Counted from the stretch's first letter, positions 40,800 to 50,227 are shown. The stretch: 64,000 bases of DNA from Amazonocrinis nigriterrae CENA67 (GCF_016056305.1 NZ_JAECZC010000003.1:2317-66316); one strand, 5' to 3'. The notes: generated by a model not told the origin, from the letters alone. A program made the numbers and translations.

Positions 40800-40927
40800 A
40801 ATTTTAAAGGAATTGGGAATGGGGAATTGGGAATGGGGCATAGGGCATAGGGCATTGTTATTAGTTATTTCTCCCTCATCTCCCTCATCTCCCTCATTTC
40901 CCCCATCTCCCTCATCTCCCTCATCTT
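40800..40927. repeat. GGGAATG/GGGCATA and CTCCCTCAT repeats
   Basis: AATTGGGAATGGGGAATTGG, GGGGCATAGGGCATAGGGC and then six CTCCCTCAT-type units (CTCCCTCATCTCCCTCATCT). Two different heptamer-type arrays lie back to back between DUF3531 and the TPR gene. Confidence 0.85.
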
Positions 40928-40933
40928 TCCCTA

Positions 40934-41869
40934 CTATCTACTCACTTCAGCAAGGCCTTTAACGGCGCCGCCGCGTTCATTCTGAATTTGTTTCACCAAA
41001 CTAGCTGGAAGTTGGGATTTTTTAGTCAAGGCTTTGTCAAAATTAGCGATCGCTTCCTGAATTAATGCCTGACTTTTTTCTTTTTGCCCCTGTTCTCTCA
41101 GAATCTGGGCTTTGAGATAATAAAGTTCTGGGTTTTCGGATGTCCCTTTTAAAGCACGGTTGGCATACTCTAAAGCCTGAGAGTACTGTTTTAAATCTCG
41201 ATAGGCAAGGGCAATACCCCGATCCACTAAATATCTAGGGCCACCATTTGTCTCTAAACGTTTAATGGCCTCATCGGGATCAGCAAAAGGCAGATTCACA
41301 GCCAGCATCAAATCCATATAGCCCCGGAGTAAATTCAATTCTGGATCGTTGGCAGAAATCGCTTCTGCTTTGTCTAAATATTCATAGACTTGCCTTAGCC
41401 GACCTAGGACTGTTGGTACACTGCCTGTACCTTCACGAGTGTAAATTACTGCTCCCTCAAAAAAATGGCCAACAGCAGTGTATATATTACCGCGCAATTC
41501 GTCAGTAGCAATTAACTTTTGTCCAGTTTCTAGAGTTTTCTTGCTGTAAGTGTCTAGCCCAACCATATCTTTTTTCATGTATGCCAAGGATGCCCTCATA
41601 GCATACGCTAAAGGTTCATTTGGCTCACTGGATAAGGCTTCTTTGAGGTAACGCTCTGCTGCTGGATAATTACCTTGTTGAAAAATTGCTTTGAAAGCTG
41701 CTTCTGTTTTGTCACCAATTTGATGAGGTTCCCTACCCGGAAACGGATCGCCAGCTAGAGATGGACTCGTCCACAGATTGAGTGCGATCGCAGCTGCAAA
41801 AGTTGCCTGAACAACTTTGGTTAACCTAGAAAACACTATTAGTTGAGTATTAGATAACCGTTTAGCCAT
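40934..41869 (-). CDS. TPR-repeat protein (Sll0314/Alr1548-type)
   Basis: 311 residues. N-terminal basic-hydrophobic signal (VVQATFAAAIALNLW, cleavage near SLAGDP) predicts export. Several TPR units follow: GNYPAAERYLKEALSSEPNE, PLAYAMRASLAYMKKD, SQALEYANRALKGTSENPEL and YYLKAQILREQGQKEKSQAL. The GDPFPGREPHQIGDKTEAAF motif after the signal is typical of a cyanobacterial family named after Sll0314/Alr1548, as I recall. Likely a periplasmic scaffold; partner unknown. Confidence 0.85.
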   Translation of the reverse strand: MAKRLSNTQLIVFSRLTKVVQATFAAAIALNLWTSPSLAGDPFPGREPHQIGDKTEAAFKAIFQQGNYPAAERYLKEALSSEPNEPLAYAMRASLAYMKKDMVGLDTYSKKTLETGQKLIATDELRGNIYTAVGHFFEGAVIYTREGTGSVPTVLGRLRQVYEYLDKAEAISANDPELNLLRGYMDLMLAVNLPFADPDEAIKRLETNGGPRYLVDRGIALAYRDLKQYSQALEYANRALKGTSENPELYYLKAQILREQGQKEKSQALIQEAIANFDKALTKKSQLPASLVKQIQNERGGAVKGLAEVSR

Positions 41870-42190
41870 TTTTACTCTCAGAATAATTGCGGTTGTAATA
41901 GTTGTATATGTTACTTAGAATGCAAAAATCGTTAAGCTTAACAGGCGTTGATGATAGCCAAAATATTGTATACAGATTGACTTCAGTAATTTTTTCAGGT
42001 TCCCATAATTGTTGTAGCCATTGTTAAATCGTAGTCTGTCACAATGGAAGGAGAAGGATAGTTCTTACTGCTAGATTAAGGTTTTAACGCAGGTAATGCG
42101 CTGTAAATCTTTCAGAATTTTCCAGTCGCTCTCAGTGTAGTTAATACTAGTTAATTCAGTTAATCGCCAACTTTTTGGTAATCTTAACAA
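41870..42190. other. Divergent promoter region
   Basis: 321 bp between the TPR gene and the ABC ATPase gene, which point away from each other. AT-rich; no repeat, hairpin or operator stands out. Confidence 0.5.
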
Positions 42191-42865
42191 ATGCTCTATC
42201 TCAGAAATCTAATTTATCATCCAACAGCCTGCCCAACAGCAATTCTCAAAACTCTTAATTTGGAACTAGCACCCCAGAAACTCGGTTTAATAATTGGCCC
42301 TAGTGGTTCCGGCAAAAGTACATTACTAGAAATTTTATCAGGACTAGCTGAACCAACCGCTGGTGCAGTCTTCTGGCGAGAACAAGAACTCATAGCCGAA
42401 CAGCTACAACAATTGGCTGGGTTGGTGTTTCAGTTTCCAGAGCGACATTTTTGTGGAGGTACGATTTTAGAAGAATTGCGTTTAGGACATCCTGAGTTAG
42501 GGTCAGAACGAGTCAGGCAGGCACTCACTGAGGTAGGGTTAGAGCATTTATCTCTCTTGGCAGCACCCTATGCTTTAAGTGGAGGTCAGCAGCGGCGTTT
42601 AGCTTTAGCAGTACAATTGATCCGCCAGCCAAATTTATTATTATTAGATGAACCGACAGCCGGGTTAGATTGGTCAATGCGTCGGCAACTAGTCAATTTA
42701 TTGGCAAAACTGAAACAAGATTGGACACTGTTAGTAGTAACACATGACGCTGGGGATTTATTAGCGATCGCAGATAGTTGTTGGACACTCAACCACGGTG
42801 AACTAAAATCAATCGATCCCGCAGAACTGGGAGCTAAAGTCAAAGAACCGCAACCTGCTGTGTAA
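42191..42865 (+). CDS. ABC transporter ATPase, ECF/CbiO-like
   Basis: 224 residues with Walker A GPSGSGKSTLLEIL, Q-loop GLVFQFPERHF (the FQFPE form typical of energy-coupling-factor ATPases), signature ALSGGQQRRLALAVQL, Walker B LLLLDEPTAGLD and H-switch VVTHDAGD. No permease or substrate-binding subunit is beside it, as expected for a shared ECF-type module in cyanobacteria and plastids. Substrate unknown. The rsmG gene starts 75 bp later after a short repeat. Confidence 0.9.
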   Translation: MLYLRNLIYHPTACPTAILKTLNLELAPQKLGLIIGPSGSGKSTLLEILSGLAEPTAGAVFWREQELIAEQLQQLAGLVFQFPERHFCGGTILEELRLGHPELGSERVRQALTEVGLEHLSLLAAPYALSGGQQRRLALAVQLIRQPNLLLLDEPTAGLDWSMRRQLVNLLAKLKQDWTLLVVTHDAGDLLAIADSCWTLNHGELKSIDPAELGAKVKEPQPAV

Positions 42866-42894
42866 GGGAGTAGGGGAGATGGGGAGATGAGGGA

Positions 42895-42940
42895 GAAATA
42901 ACTCCTGACAAATGACAACTGACAACTGACAACTGACAAA
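42895..42940. repeat. ACAACTG heptamer array
   Basis: GACAAATGACAACTGACAAC and two further ACTGACA units run up to the rsmG start codon, so the ribosome-binding region of rsmG is made of repeat sequence with no clear Shine-Dalgarno. Confidence 0.8.
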
Positions 42941-43689
42941 TGACAAATTCCACCACTCCCTTACTGCCAGAGATGGCACAAACCTGGCAGCAAACTCTCA
43001 ATTGGCAACCAACTAGCCAACAGCAAGCACAATTTCAGCAACTTTACGAATTAATCCTAGAGGGTAATCGTCAGTTAAATTTAACTCGTATCACTGAGCC
43101 TCACGAATTTTGGGAAAAACATCTTTGGGATTCTCTACGAGGAATTGCACCACAGGGGCAATTTATCCAGTCTCTCCAAGAGGGTGCATCTGTGATTGAT
43201 ATTGGCACAGGTGCAGGATTTCCAGGCGTTCCAGTAGGAATTGCTGCACCTAATTGCAAAATTACTCTGATGGATTCAACTAGGAAAAAAATTGTTTTTC
43301 TCGACAAAATATTAAGTGAACTTGCCCTGATTGATGCCAAAACTATTGTTGGGAGAGCTGAAGAAATAGCACAGCAATCTCAGTACCGACAAACCTACGA
43401 CCTCGCTCTCATCCGTGCTGTCGGCCCGGCTTCTGTCTGTGCAGAATATGCCCTTCCATTTGTTAAACAAGGTGGTTTAGCTGTAATTTACCGTGGTAAT
43501 TGGACAGAAGAGGAAACAACAGCTTTGCAAAATGCTGTCAATCAGCTAGGTGGTGTCATTGAATCAATCGAAAGATTCATCACTCCCATAAGTACAAGCA
43601 TCCGTCACTGTTTGTACCTGCGTAAAGTAGCTACCACACCAGCAAAGTTTCCCCGTGCTGCTGGGATACCCACTCAAAAGCCACTGTGA
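42940..43689 (+). CDS. rsmG: 16S rRNA (guanine-527-N7) methyltransferase
   Basis: 249 residues. Methylates G527 of 16S rRNA. Motifs: LNLTRITEPHEFWEKHLWDSL (substrate side), VIDIGTGAGFPGVPVGIAAPN (S-adenosylmethionine loop), LMDSTRKKIVFLDKIL, and LIRAVGPASVCAEYALPFV with VIYRGNW. Length and order are standard. The start ATG 42940 lies at the edge of a repeat. Stop at 43689 is followed by a GGGAATT array. Confidence 0.96.
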   Translation: MTNSTTPLLPEMAQTWQQTLNWQPTSQQQAQFQQLYELILEGNRQLNLTRITEPHEFWEKHLWDSLRGIAPQGQFIQSLQEGASVIDIGTGAGFPGVPVGIAAPNCKITLMDSTRKKIVFLDKILSELALIDAKTIVGRAEEIAQQSQYRQTYDLALIRAVGPASVCAEYALPFVKQGGLAVIYRGNWTEEETTALQNAVNQLGGVIESIERFITPISTSIRHCLYLRKVATTPAKFPRAAGIPTQKPL

Positions 43690-43695
43690 CGAAAA

Positions 43696-43825
43696 GGGGA
43701 ATTGGGAATTGAGAATTGGGAATTGGGAATTGGGAATTGGGAATTGTTATTATTTATTTCTCCCCTGCTCCCCTGCTCCCCATCTCCCTCATCTTCCTCA
43801 TCCCCCTCATCTCCCTCATCCCCCT
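43696..43825. repeat. GGGAATT and CTCCCTCAT arrays
   Basis: GGGAATTGGGAATTGAGAAT and further GGGAATT units (43696-43746) are followed by CCCCTGCTCC and CTCCCTCATC-type units to the stop of the rhomboid gene. Same two array types as at 40800-40927 and 53925-54115. Confidence 0.85.
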
Positions 43826-44498
43826 AATAATCGCGCCTAAACAAACCAAAAAAGGGAGCAAGAATCATGCCAAAAACAAAACCGCCGATGTGCGCCCAGT
43901 AGGCTACTCCGCCTGATTCCACACTCATATTGGCAGCTGCTTGCAGGCTAGCTAGACCAGAGATGACATTCTGTATAAAGAAAATCCCGATTAATACTAG
44001 CGCTGGAACGCTGATTGTAGTTACGAAAAAACCCAAGAAAATTAGGGTTGCGATTCTAGCTTGAGGGAAGCGAATAATATACGCACCCAAAACTCCAGAA
44101 ATCGCACCACTTGCACCCAAAGAAGGAATTTCCGAATACATGCCAATAAGCCATTGGCACATGGCAGCTAAAGCACCACAAGCTAAATAAAAAATTAAAT
44201 ATTTGAAATGTCCCAATCGGTCTTCTACATTGTTGCCAAAGACCCAAAGAAATAACATATTCGATATTAAGTGCCACCAACCACCGTGTAAAAATTGCGA
44301 TGTGAATAACGTTGTCCACTCATAGGCAAAGTTGGTGGTTAACTGTTGTGGTATTACCGCGTAAAGCTGGAAAAACTGCTCTAACTGTCTATTAGACAGG
44401 CTCAATTCATGAAGAAAAACGAGAACATTCATTCCAATCAAACCGTAAGTGAAATACGGGGTGATTCGCGTTTGGTTTTCGTCGTAAAGGGGAAACAC
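43824..44498 (-). CDS. Rhomboid-family intramembrane serine protease, copy 2
   Basis: 224 residues, six TM helices. Catalytic Ser in SLGASGAISGVLGAYIIRFP, catalytic His in AYWAHIGGFVFGMILAPFFG, and the oxyanion-side HGGWWHLISNMLFLWVFGNN. Start GTG 44498 (MFPLYDENQTRITPYFTYGL) matches the neighbour's N-terminus. Paralogous to the gene at 44627, transcribed the same way with a 128-bp gap. Cleaves TM segments of unknown substrates. Confidence 0.93.
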   Translation of the reverse strand: MFPLYDENQTRITPYFTYGLIGMNVLVFLHELSLSNRQLEQFFQLYAVIPQQLTTNFAYEWTTLFTSQFLHGGWWHLISNMLFLWVFGNNVEDRLGHFKYLIFYLACGALAAMCQWLIGMYSEIPSLGASGAISGVLGAYIIRFPQARIATLIFLGFFVTTISVPALVLIGIFFIQNVISGLASLQAAANMSVESGGVAYWAHIGGFVFGMILAPFFGLFRRDY

Positions 44499-44626
44499 TG
44501 GTGTTTTTGCTAATTATTCATCATTATCTGCAATATAGCTTGTATGGCTGGCAGTCATTAAATTTTAGGTAAATTCATCTGTGAAATCACCAGCCATCAA
44601 AAAAGCTCCCGTGATACCCCAAAGAA

Positions 44627-45346
44627 TTATTGATACCAAGATTCTTTCTGGGATTTATCGCTAAATAAACCTAATATCGGCCCCAAAATCGCTCCAAATA
44701 TAAACCCGCCTGCATGTGCCCAATAGGCAATTCCACCGCTTTCCATACCGATGTTGGTGGGTGTCTCTAGACTAGCAATTCCATAAAAAGCTTGTTGGAG
44801 AAACCAAAATCCTAAAAAGAAATATGCAGGAACGCGGAAAGTAGGGAAGAAGAATCCCAATGGCACTACACCGAGAATTTCGGCTTGGGGAAAGCGAAGA
44901 ATGTATGCTCCCATAACACCAGCGATCGCACCACTCGCTCCCAATGAAGGAATGTTAGAATTTTGGGCAAAGTACCACTGTGTCAAGGAAGCTAAGATAC
45001 CACAACTTAAGTAAAAAAGCAAATATTTGGCATGACCTAACTTATCTTCAACGTTGTTGCCAAAAATCCACAGAAACAACATGTTACCAGCTAAGTGCAA
45101 AAAACCGCCGTGGAGAAATTGGGAGGTAATCAAGGTTGCCCACTCTGGTACTGGTTGATGAACAGAGACACCAGCAAAGCTTAAGCTGAGTTCTCGCGGC
45201 ACTACAGCCGCAAGATGTAAAAAGCCATTTAATGCTTGGGGAGGCAGACTTGCTTCATAAAGAAAAGCGAGGACATTAGCAGCAATCAGCCCATAAGTTA
45301 CATAAGGCGTGATTGTGGTAGGATTATCATCTCTAATTGGAACCAC
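44627..45346 (-). CDS. Rhomboid-family intramembrane serine protease, copy 1
   Basis: 239 residues, six TM helices. Motifs: HGGFLHLAGNMLFLWIFGNN, SLGASGAIAGVMGAYILRFP (catalytic Ser), AYWAHAGGFIFGAILGPILG (catalytic His). Start GTG 45346 (MVPIRDDNPTTITPYVTYGL). About 15 residues longer than copy 2 at a luminal loop (ELSLSFAGVSVHQPVPEWAT). Both copies keep the Ser-His dyad, so both should be active. Confidence 0.93.
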   Translation of the reverse strand: MVPIRDDNPTTITPYVTYGLIAANVLAFLYEASLPPQALNGFLHLAAVVPRELSLSFAGVSVHQPVPEWATLITSQFLHGGFLHLAGNMLFLWIFGNNVEDKLGHAKYLLFYLSCGILASLTQWYFAQNSNIPSLGASGAIAGVMGAYILRFPQAEILGVVPLGFFFPTFRVPAYFFLGFWFLQQAFYGIASLETPTNIGMESGGIAYWAHAGGFIFGAILGPILGLFSDKSQKESWYQ

Positions 45347-45617
45347 GGGCGTTTTTCCTAATTTTTCAGACCTAGCCCTAGAATACTGAATGGCAGAAGT
45401 ATTTTCTTCTACCTCGTGGATAGATTTGGGTTCAGTCGAATGGTACTAACGGTGTGCGATCGCTTCATCAGGTTTTGCTAGAAAAAGCAACAATTTTCTC
45501 ACTTTAAGCAAAGTTTCTTGTGTACAGCCAAGCTGAACTAAAATATAGTCAATCTCTCAAAATCGAATAAACATACTATATTTAATGGCGTAAAAATCCT
45601 TATTTTAGTGATTTTGC

Positions 45618-46121
45618 ATGATTTTGCATCTAGAAAAGGTGATGGAACACCACGCCGAATTACTCTACTTACACCTGAGTGAACCGAAGTTATACGAGTA
45701 TTTAGAAGGTGAAATTCCAACTATTTCGCAGCTAAAGCATCAGTTCAAGTTTGCTGCGCTGGAAAAATCACCAGATAACGACACTATGACCTGGCTAAAG
45801 TGGGTGGCGATGCTTCCACAACACCAGTATGTTGGAGTTGTCGAGATTGGTATTTTTGAAGATGCATATGCAGAAATCGGTTTTATGACATTTGTGGACT
45901 TCCAGAACCAGGGGTTAGCTTCTGTCTACTGTTCGCTAGCGATCGCCCAGGCGCGAAACCGTTTCGACTTTCCCGCGCTATATGCTTCGGTGAACGAGCA
46001 TAATCAAGCTTCTCGTAAAGTGATTGAAAAGCTTGGTTTTACTTTACATACTATTAATAAAGATGCAGAGTTGATTAAAGGCAAACTTTCTGATGAACTC
46101 ATCTATCGTTTATCCTTTTGA
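45618..46121 (+). CDS. GNAT-family N-acetyltransferase
   Basis: 167 residues. Acetyl-CoA site region AYAEIGFMTFVDFQNQGLAS then VYCSLAIAQ, and the classical C-terminal block LYASVNEHNQASRKVIEKLG followed by FTLH. This resembles RimJ/RimL-type acetyltransferases, which act on protein N-termini or small molecules. Substrate unknown. ATG 45618; single gene. Confidence 0.88.
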   Translation: MILHLEKVMEHHAELLYLHLSEPKLYEYLEGEIPTISQLKHQFKFAALEKSPDNDTMTWLKWVAMLPQHQYVGVVEIGIFEDAYAEIGFMTFVDFQNQGLASVYCSLAIAQARNRFDFPALYASVNEHNQASRKVIEKLGFTLHTINKDAELIKGKLSDELIYRLSF

Positions 46122-46277
46122 TTTTAAATTGTGAAAACTGGTGCTTTACTTTTACTGACTTAATTACAGCAATATTCACAATGCAAGGTCTACTTTCTTG
46201 GCAAAGTTGAAATTTAGCAAAATAGTCTAGTGCAGGCTGCTTTGGCGCAGGTCAAGCAGTGAAATAAATGCATTAAC

Positions 46278-46368
46278 AGGACTTACGCAAAGGTCACGGA
46301 AAAACGAACCACAGAGACACAGAGGACACGGAGGAATGAGAGTTTGAGAGATTTTTTGCGTAAGTCCT
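46278..46368. mobile_element. MITE-like element with terminal inverted repeats
   Basis: AGGACTTACGCAAA at 46278-46291 and TTTTGCGTAAGTCCT at the right end (to 46368) are perfect 14-bp inverted repeats. The 91-bp element carries no gene; inside is ACCACAGAGACACAGAGGAC, a phrase I associate with many cyanobacterial intergenic repeats. Right next to the SDR stop codon. Flanking TTAA-like sequence could be a target duplication. Confidence 0.75.
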
Positions 46369-46370
46369 AA

Positions 46371-47138
46371 TTAAAAACCAAAAGCTAAAAATCCGCCATC
46401 GACTGTAATACATTGCCCAGTTATAAAGGATGCGGCAGGCATACAAAGAAATGCTACTATACCCGCTACTTCTTCTGGTTGACCAACCCGTCCCATAGGT
46501 GTTTGTGATAAAACTAATTTGAGAAAATCTTGGTTATCAAGTACAGATTCCGTTAGAGGCGTGCGAATAGCCCAAGGTGCAACAGTATTTACTCTAATAC
46601 GATCTGATGCCCATTCAACTGATAGCGATCGCGTCAGTTGATTGATGGCGGCTTTAGTCATACCATAAGGTGCGCCAGTACGGTTTGATACCAAACCTGC
46701 TACAGAACTAATATTCACAATACTGCTGTTTTCCCCAAATTGCAGGAGAGGGTAAAACAAACGGCACATCTCGAAAATCGAGGTTTGGTTTGTCTGTATG
46801 AGAAATTCATACTCAGCTTCCGTATATTCTACTACTTTTTTGCTGATATTGGTTCCTACATTATTGACCAAGATATCTAGTTTTTCCCAAGTTTTGCTAA
46901 CTTGCTTAAAGATAAATTGGCGACCATCAGGTGTTGCAACATCTGCGGTAATTCCATAAGCAGGTAATCCTGCTTTTTGCCAGGTAGTTAGTTGTTGGTC
47001 AATATCATGAGAATTCCGTGCCACAATAGTGACTTCTGCACCAAGAGATAAGAACTCATTGGCAACAGTTAGTCCAATGCCTTTGGTAGCGCCTGTCACC
47101 AGTGCTTTCTTTCCTGTCAGTGTCCAGCGATCGCTCAT
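46371..47138 (-). CDS. Short-chain dehydrogenase/reductase (tropinone-reductase-like)
   Basis: 255 residues with [15 protein letters not shown] (NAD(P) site), NNVGTNISK, catalytic Ser in [10 protein letters not shown], the YGMTK catalytic Tyr/Lys pair, and the C-terminal [18 protein letters not shown]. The basic and Ser/His context after the second beta strand (VARNSHDI) favours NADP. Substrate unknown. ATG 47138; starts head to head with the truncated TPR gene. Confidence 0.92.
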   Translation of the reverse strand: MSDRWTLTGKKALVTGATKGIGLTVANEFLSLGAEVTIVARNSHDIDQQLTTWQKAGLPAYGITADVATPDGRQFIFKQVSKTWEKLDILVNNVGTNISKKVVEYTEAEYEFLIQTNQTSIFEMCRLFYPLLQFGENSSIVNISSVAGLVSNRTGAPYGMTKAAINQLTRSLSVEWASDRIRVNTVAPWAIRTPLTESVLDNQDFLKLVLSQTPMGRVGQPEEVAGIVAFLCMPAASFITGQCITVDGGFLAFGF

Positions 47139-47144
47139 TTGTAA

Positions 47145-47600
47145 TTCTGCCTGAAACCTTATTTATGGCAACGTGGCTTATCTTACTACTATGCAGAAAG
47201 ATTTGCTGAAGGCGCTCAACAGTTTGAGATAGATTTGACAGTGAACGCGCAAGATGTGGAAGAGACAGTATGGCGATATCTCTGCATGGCGCGTTTGGTG
47301 GGTGTTAAAGAAGCACGTAATTTCTTATTAACTGTCAAAAATGACCCTCGACGCATTATGCAGACTGTCTATAATTTATATGCCGGAAATTGTACACCAG
47401 ATGATGTTGTAGGTGTTGGTAAATTAGAAGGCGATCGCGGTAATTTTTACAGCCATCTTTACCTAGGATTATATTACGAAGCTGAGAATAATCTTGATTT
47501 AGCTCAAGAATATATAGTTAAGGCTGCTGATAATTATAAAATTGATGATTATATGTGGTATCTGGCACAGGTACACAAAAAGTTGCGACGATGGGTATAG
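47145..47600 (+). pseudogene. 5'-truncated TPR-repeat gene
   Basis: The frame is open from TAA 47142 to TAG at 47598-47600. Protein-like sequence begins before any usual start: [20 protein letters not shown] leads without break into QQFEIDLTVNAQDVEETVWR and YLCMARLVGVKEARNFL. A TTG at 47235 or GTG at 47241 could start a 121-residue product, but this would cut a TPR unit in half. Homologues known to me have an N-terminal TPR unit and signal here. The C-terminal helices (GLYYEAENNLDLAQEYIVKA) look intact. Most likely a gene that lost its 5' end where the SDR gene now begins. Confidence 0.6.
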
Positions 47601-47923
47601 GCGAGTAGATGATGATTTAAAGAATGCTCATAAACTTAATTTCTAGCAGCTAAAACCCTTATAAACACAGCTTTTGGGTGAGTCAATCAATTCTGTTTCT
47701 TACTACATTTTCTTAAAACCGCTCAAATCCATAGTTAATTTCATCATTATTACTTGATAGGCATTGATTAACACTTATGTAAGCATCATCACCTTCTAGT
47801 TGCGATCGCGGCTTAATTTCAATGCCCCCTTTGCTAGTAAAGTTTTGGTATTGTCAGTTAGCTTGAGTCTGGATGCTAACTTCATAGACAGTAATATTTT
47901 TGACACAGATTATATCATCTATA
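47601..47923. other. Gene-free stretch
   Basis: 323 bp between the truncated TPR gene and the end of the minus-strand ATPase gene. One HIP1 site near 47805. No repeat array, hairpin with T-run or protein-like frame was seen. Confidence 0.5.
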
Positions 47924-50227
47924 TCAATTAACAAACACTTCAAATGGTACACAAGCATGTACCAAAGGTAACAGCGGCCCTAATAGTTCTTGCCCATTCA
48001 CAGCTAAATCGCTGTGACACAAATAAACTTTATCAGAAACACGAGAGAGCAAATCTGCCAAAATCCTTCGCAGTCTTTCGGACTCTGCCATTTTTTCATC
48101 TTCTGCTGTCCAAGGTTCTCCCAACCTATCTTGCAAGAAAAACGGCGCACCGAATAAAGTAGCTGCACCGCCTTTTGCCCACAAAGGGGAACCAGCATCC
48201 AGCCAAAAATGCCAGCGGTGAAATCTTCTACTAGAACGGTATTGAAAGATAGTCGCTAAGGTGACAGCCTTTCTGGCTGGGCCAATGGGACGCAAGGGAT
48301 AGGGGTTAGCGGTGATGGTACCACGCCGCAGTAGTTGAATGAATTCGGCAATGGTAGTGCTGAGTGCTGAGTGCTGAGGAGCCACTGCGTTGCGGAGGTT
48401 CCCTCCGTTGTAGCATGTGGCGTTGCTGAGTCCTGAGTGCTGAGTAACAAGCTCCCCTGCTCCTCCATTGGGTATTTGTCTAAGTCTAGTGTCTATTTCC
48501 CAATAGTGTTGGGCGGTTTCTAGTAATTCTCGTAGTGCTGCTAGTTGGTCATAGGGGAGATTGCTACCATTCCACAAAAACTGCTGAATTGCTCTATCTA
48601 ATAGGGAAATAGGGCTGGGAATCAGTCGCAGTTCTTGTTGCGATCGCTGTTTCTCTAACCAGTCTAATATCTGACTATAGGCATTACTAGCTGCATAGCC
48701 GATTCTATCCCAGCGCTCGAAGGTTGTGACTGGCAGCAAGTTGGGGCGGTCAGGATGGGGTACAAAGCAGTAATCTGCGATTAATCCAGCGCGTACTGGG
48801 TCGATGTCGGTGCTGAATGCTGAAGAAGTACTCAGTTCTGTTGAGTTTTCTGGTGGTTGTTGTTTTCTACTTAATACTACAAGCATCTCTGCTACGGCAT
48901 CCCGGTCTACTAGGCGACCTAATCCGGGATACACTAGAGCCAGCATGGTGAGTAATGCTCGGATGACAGGTGAACTAATTAGCGGGCGTTGGTCGTTAAG
49001 CGACTCTACCAGGATGTTTTGCTTGTTGAGAATTTCTATTATGGTATAACGAGCGATCGCATCTAAACCTGGTGCAATAATTGCTACTTGGTCTGCTTGT
49101 ACTTGCCCTGATTTTATGGCATTAACGATCACTTCTGCTGTTTGCCGCAACAATTGGGCGCGGGAAGTGGTTTGAATCGACTGCACTGTATCCGGTAAAG
49201 TTGACAGTACCATCGATTCTGTAACTAACTCCGCCATTGGTGTAGCAAGTCTATCTGCTAAAGATTTTACGGGTGGCTCGGTCAAGCTTTCTACACGACA
49301 ACGCCCTGCTAACCCTTCTAGGTAGTTGGGGTCTGCTCCCAATCCCAGACGCACTGCACCATCAGGATTATAGCTAAATGCCCCGACTGCACCTTGATCC
49401 AAGAGAAAATCGAATAAATGACGCGCTACCCCAGGATATTCATCTACATCATCCGCTAGCACTGCCTGGTAACGTTGAATCAGGCGTTGTTGGTAATTGC
49501 GATCGCTCAATAAGTGCCGGGTGTAGAGTTCGGTAATAATCCCATAAGTTAGTAATCCTCTCTCTAAACACCAGTTACGCCAATCTATTAGCAAAGACGC
49601 TAGAAATTCTGGCTCTAAATTTAAGGTATTTTCTTGTAAGCTTCTTTGCAAAATCTTAGCAATATCTTCACAATGTGTGCCACTGTAAGCTGCTAATTGT
49701 AATATATCCAAAATGCGCCGCACTAAGCGATACTCATTTACTCCAGCACGACGTAAGGTTTCTTCATTTAATTGAGAACGCCAGAGTTTTGTTGCTAATT
49801 CTTGCTCTGTTTCCGGGCGTAACCTAACCGGAAATTGCGCTTTCAGATTTAACGACTGAATTAATAAAGGCCAAAATAAAATAACTTCATCTTGAAAAAA
49901 ACCTAGAATAGTTTTAGCACGAACAGGATATTTCCCTAAAGTAGCTGTGACGATTTTATCGCCTAATTCTCGGCGATTTTCATCATTGGCAGCCAGCACT
50001 AAAACTCCTGGCTCTATTTTTTGAAGATACAAAGATTTTCTGAGGGTAGTACCTTCTTTCTTGACACCCTTTTTAGTATAAAATAATTCTGGCTCATGAT
50101 TGTCATTTTGTAACCATTGACAAAAATGCTCTAATAAGCGAGTGGTCTTACCACTGCGGCTACTGCCCACAATCCAAACAGAATAAGAAAGCACAAACCA
50201 ACTCCTAGTAAATCTGTTAGTATACAT
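47924..50227 (-). CDS. RecB/AddB-like ATPase of unknown role
   Basis: 767 residues. Walker A near residue 20 (VGSSRSGKTTRLLEHF), Walker B-like VLADDVDEYPGVARHLF, and UvrD-type later pieces: VAIIAPGLDAIARYTIIEIL, LISSPVIRALLTMLALVYP, and a final RVSDKVYLCHSDLAVNGQEL. This fits a superfamily 1 helicase-like or AddB-like inactivated helicase subunit; cyanobacteria have such large genes annotated vaguely as recombination proteins. A C-terminal nuclease domain is not evident. Residues about 590-625 are coded by an inserted repeat. ATG 50227; 54 bp from the divergent pxcA start. Confidence 0.7.
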   Translation of the reverse strand: MYTNRFTRSWFVLSYSVWIVGSSRSGKTTRLLEHFCQWLQNDNHEPELFYTKKGVKKEGTTLRKSLYLQKIEPGVLVLAANDENRRELGDKIVTATLGKYPVRAKTILGFFQDEVILFWPLLIQSLNLKAQFPVRLRPETEQELATKLWRSQLNEETLRRAGVNEYRLVRRILDILQLAAYSGTHCEDIAKILQRSLQENTLNLEPEFLASLLIDWRNWCLERGLLTYGIITELYTRHLLSDRNYQQRLIQRYQAVLADDVDEYPGVARHLFDFLLDQGAVGAFSYNPDGAVRLGLGADPNYLEGLAGRCRVESLTEPPVKSLADRLATPMAELVTESMVLSTLPDTVQSIQTTSRAQLLRQTAEVIVNAIKSGQVQADQVAIIAPGLDAIARYTIIEILNKQNILVESLNDQRPLISSPVIRALLTMLALVYPGLGRLVDRDAVAEMLVVLSRKQQPPENSTELSTSSAFSTDIDPVRAGLIADYCFVPHPDRPNLLPVTTFERWDRIGYAASNAYSQILDWLEKQRSQQELRLIPSPISLLDRAIQQFLWNGSNLPYDQLAALRELLETAQHYWEIDTRLRQIPNGGAGELVTQHSGLSNATCYNGGNLRNAVAPQHSALSTTIAEFIQLLRRGTITANPYPLRPIGPARKAVTLATIFQYRSSRRFHRWHFWLDAGSPLWAKGGAATLFGAPFFLQDRLGEPWTAEDEKMAESERLRRILADLLSRVSDKVYLCHSDLAVNGQELLGPLLPLVHACVPFEVFVN
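48355..48455. repeat. GTGCTGA array with palindromic insert inside a coding region
   Basis: AGTGCTGAGTGCTGAGTGCT is followed by GCCACTGCGTTGCGGAGG, TTCCCTCCG, then ATGTGGCGTTGCTGAG and AGTCCTGAGTGCTGAGT. GCGGAGG/CCTCCG forms a hairpin and GCCAC/GTGGC bound it. The whole block is read in frame, as GELVTQHSGLSNATCYNGGN then LRNAVAPQHSALST, in the ATPase gene at 47924. Confidence 0.85.
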
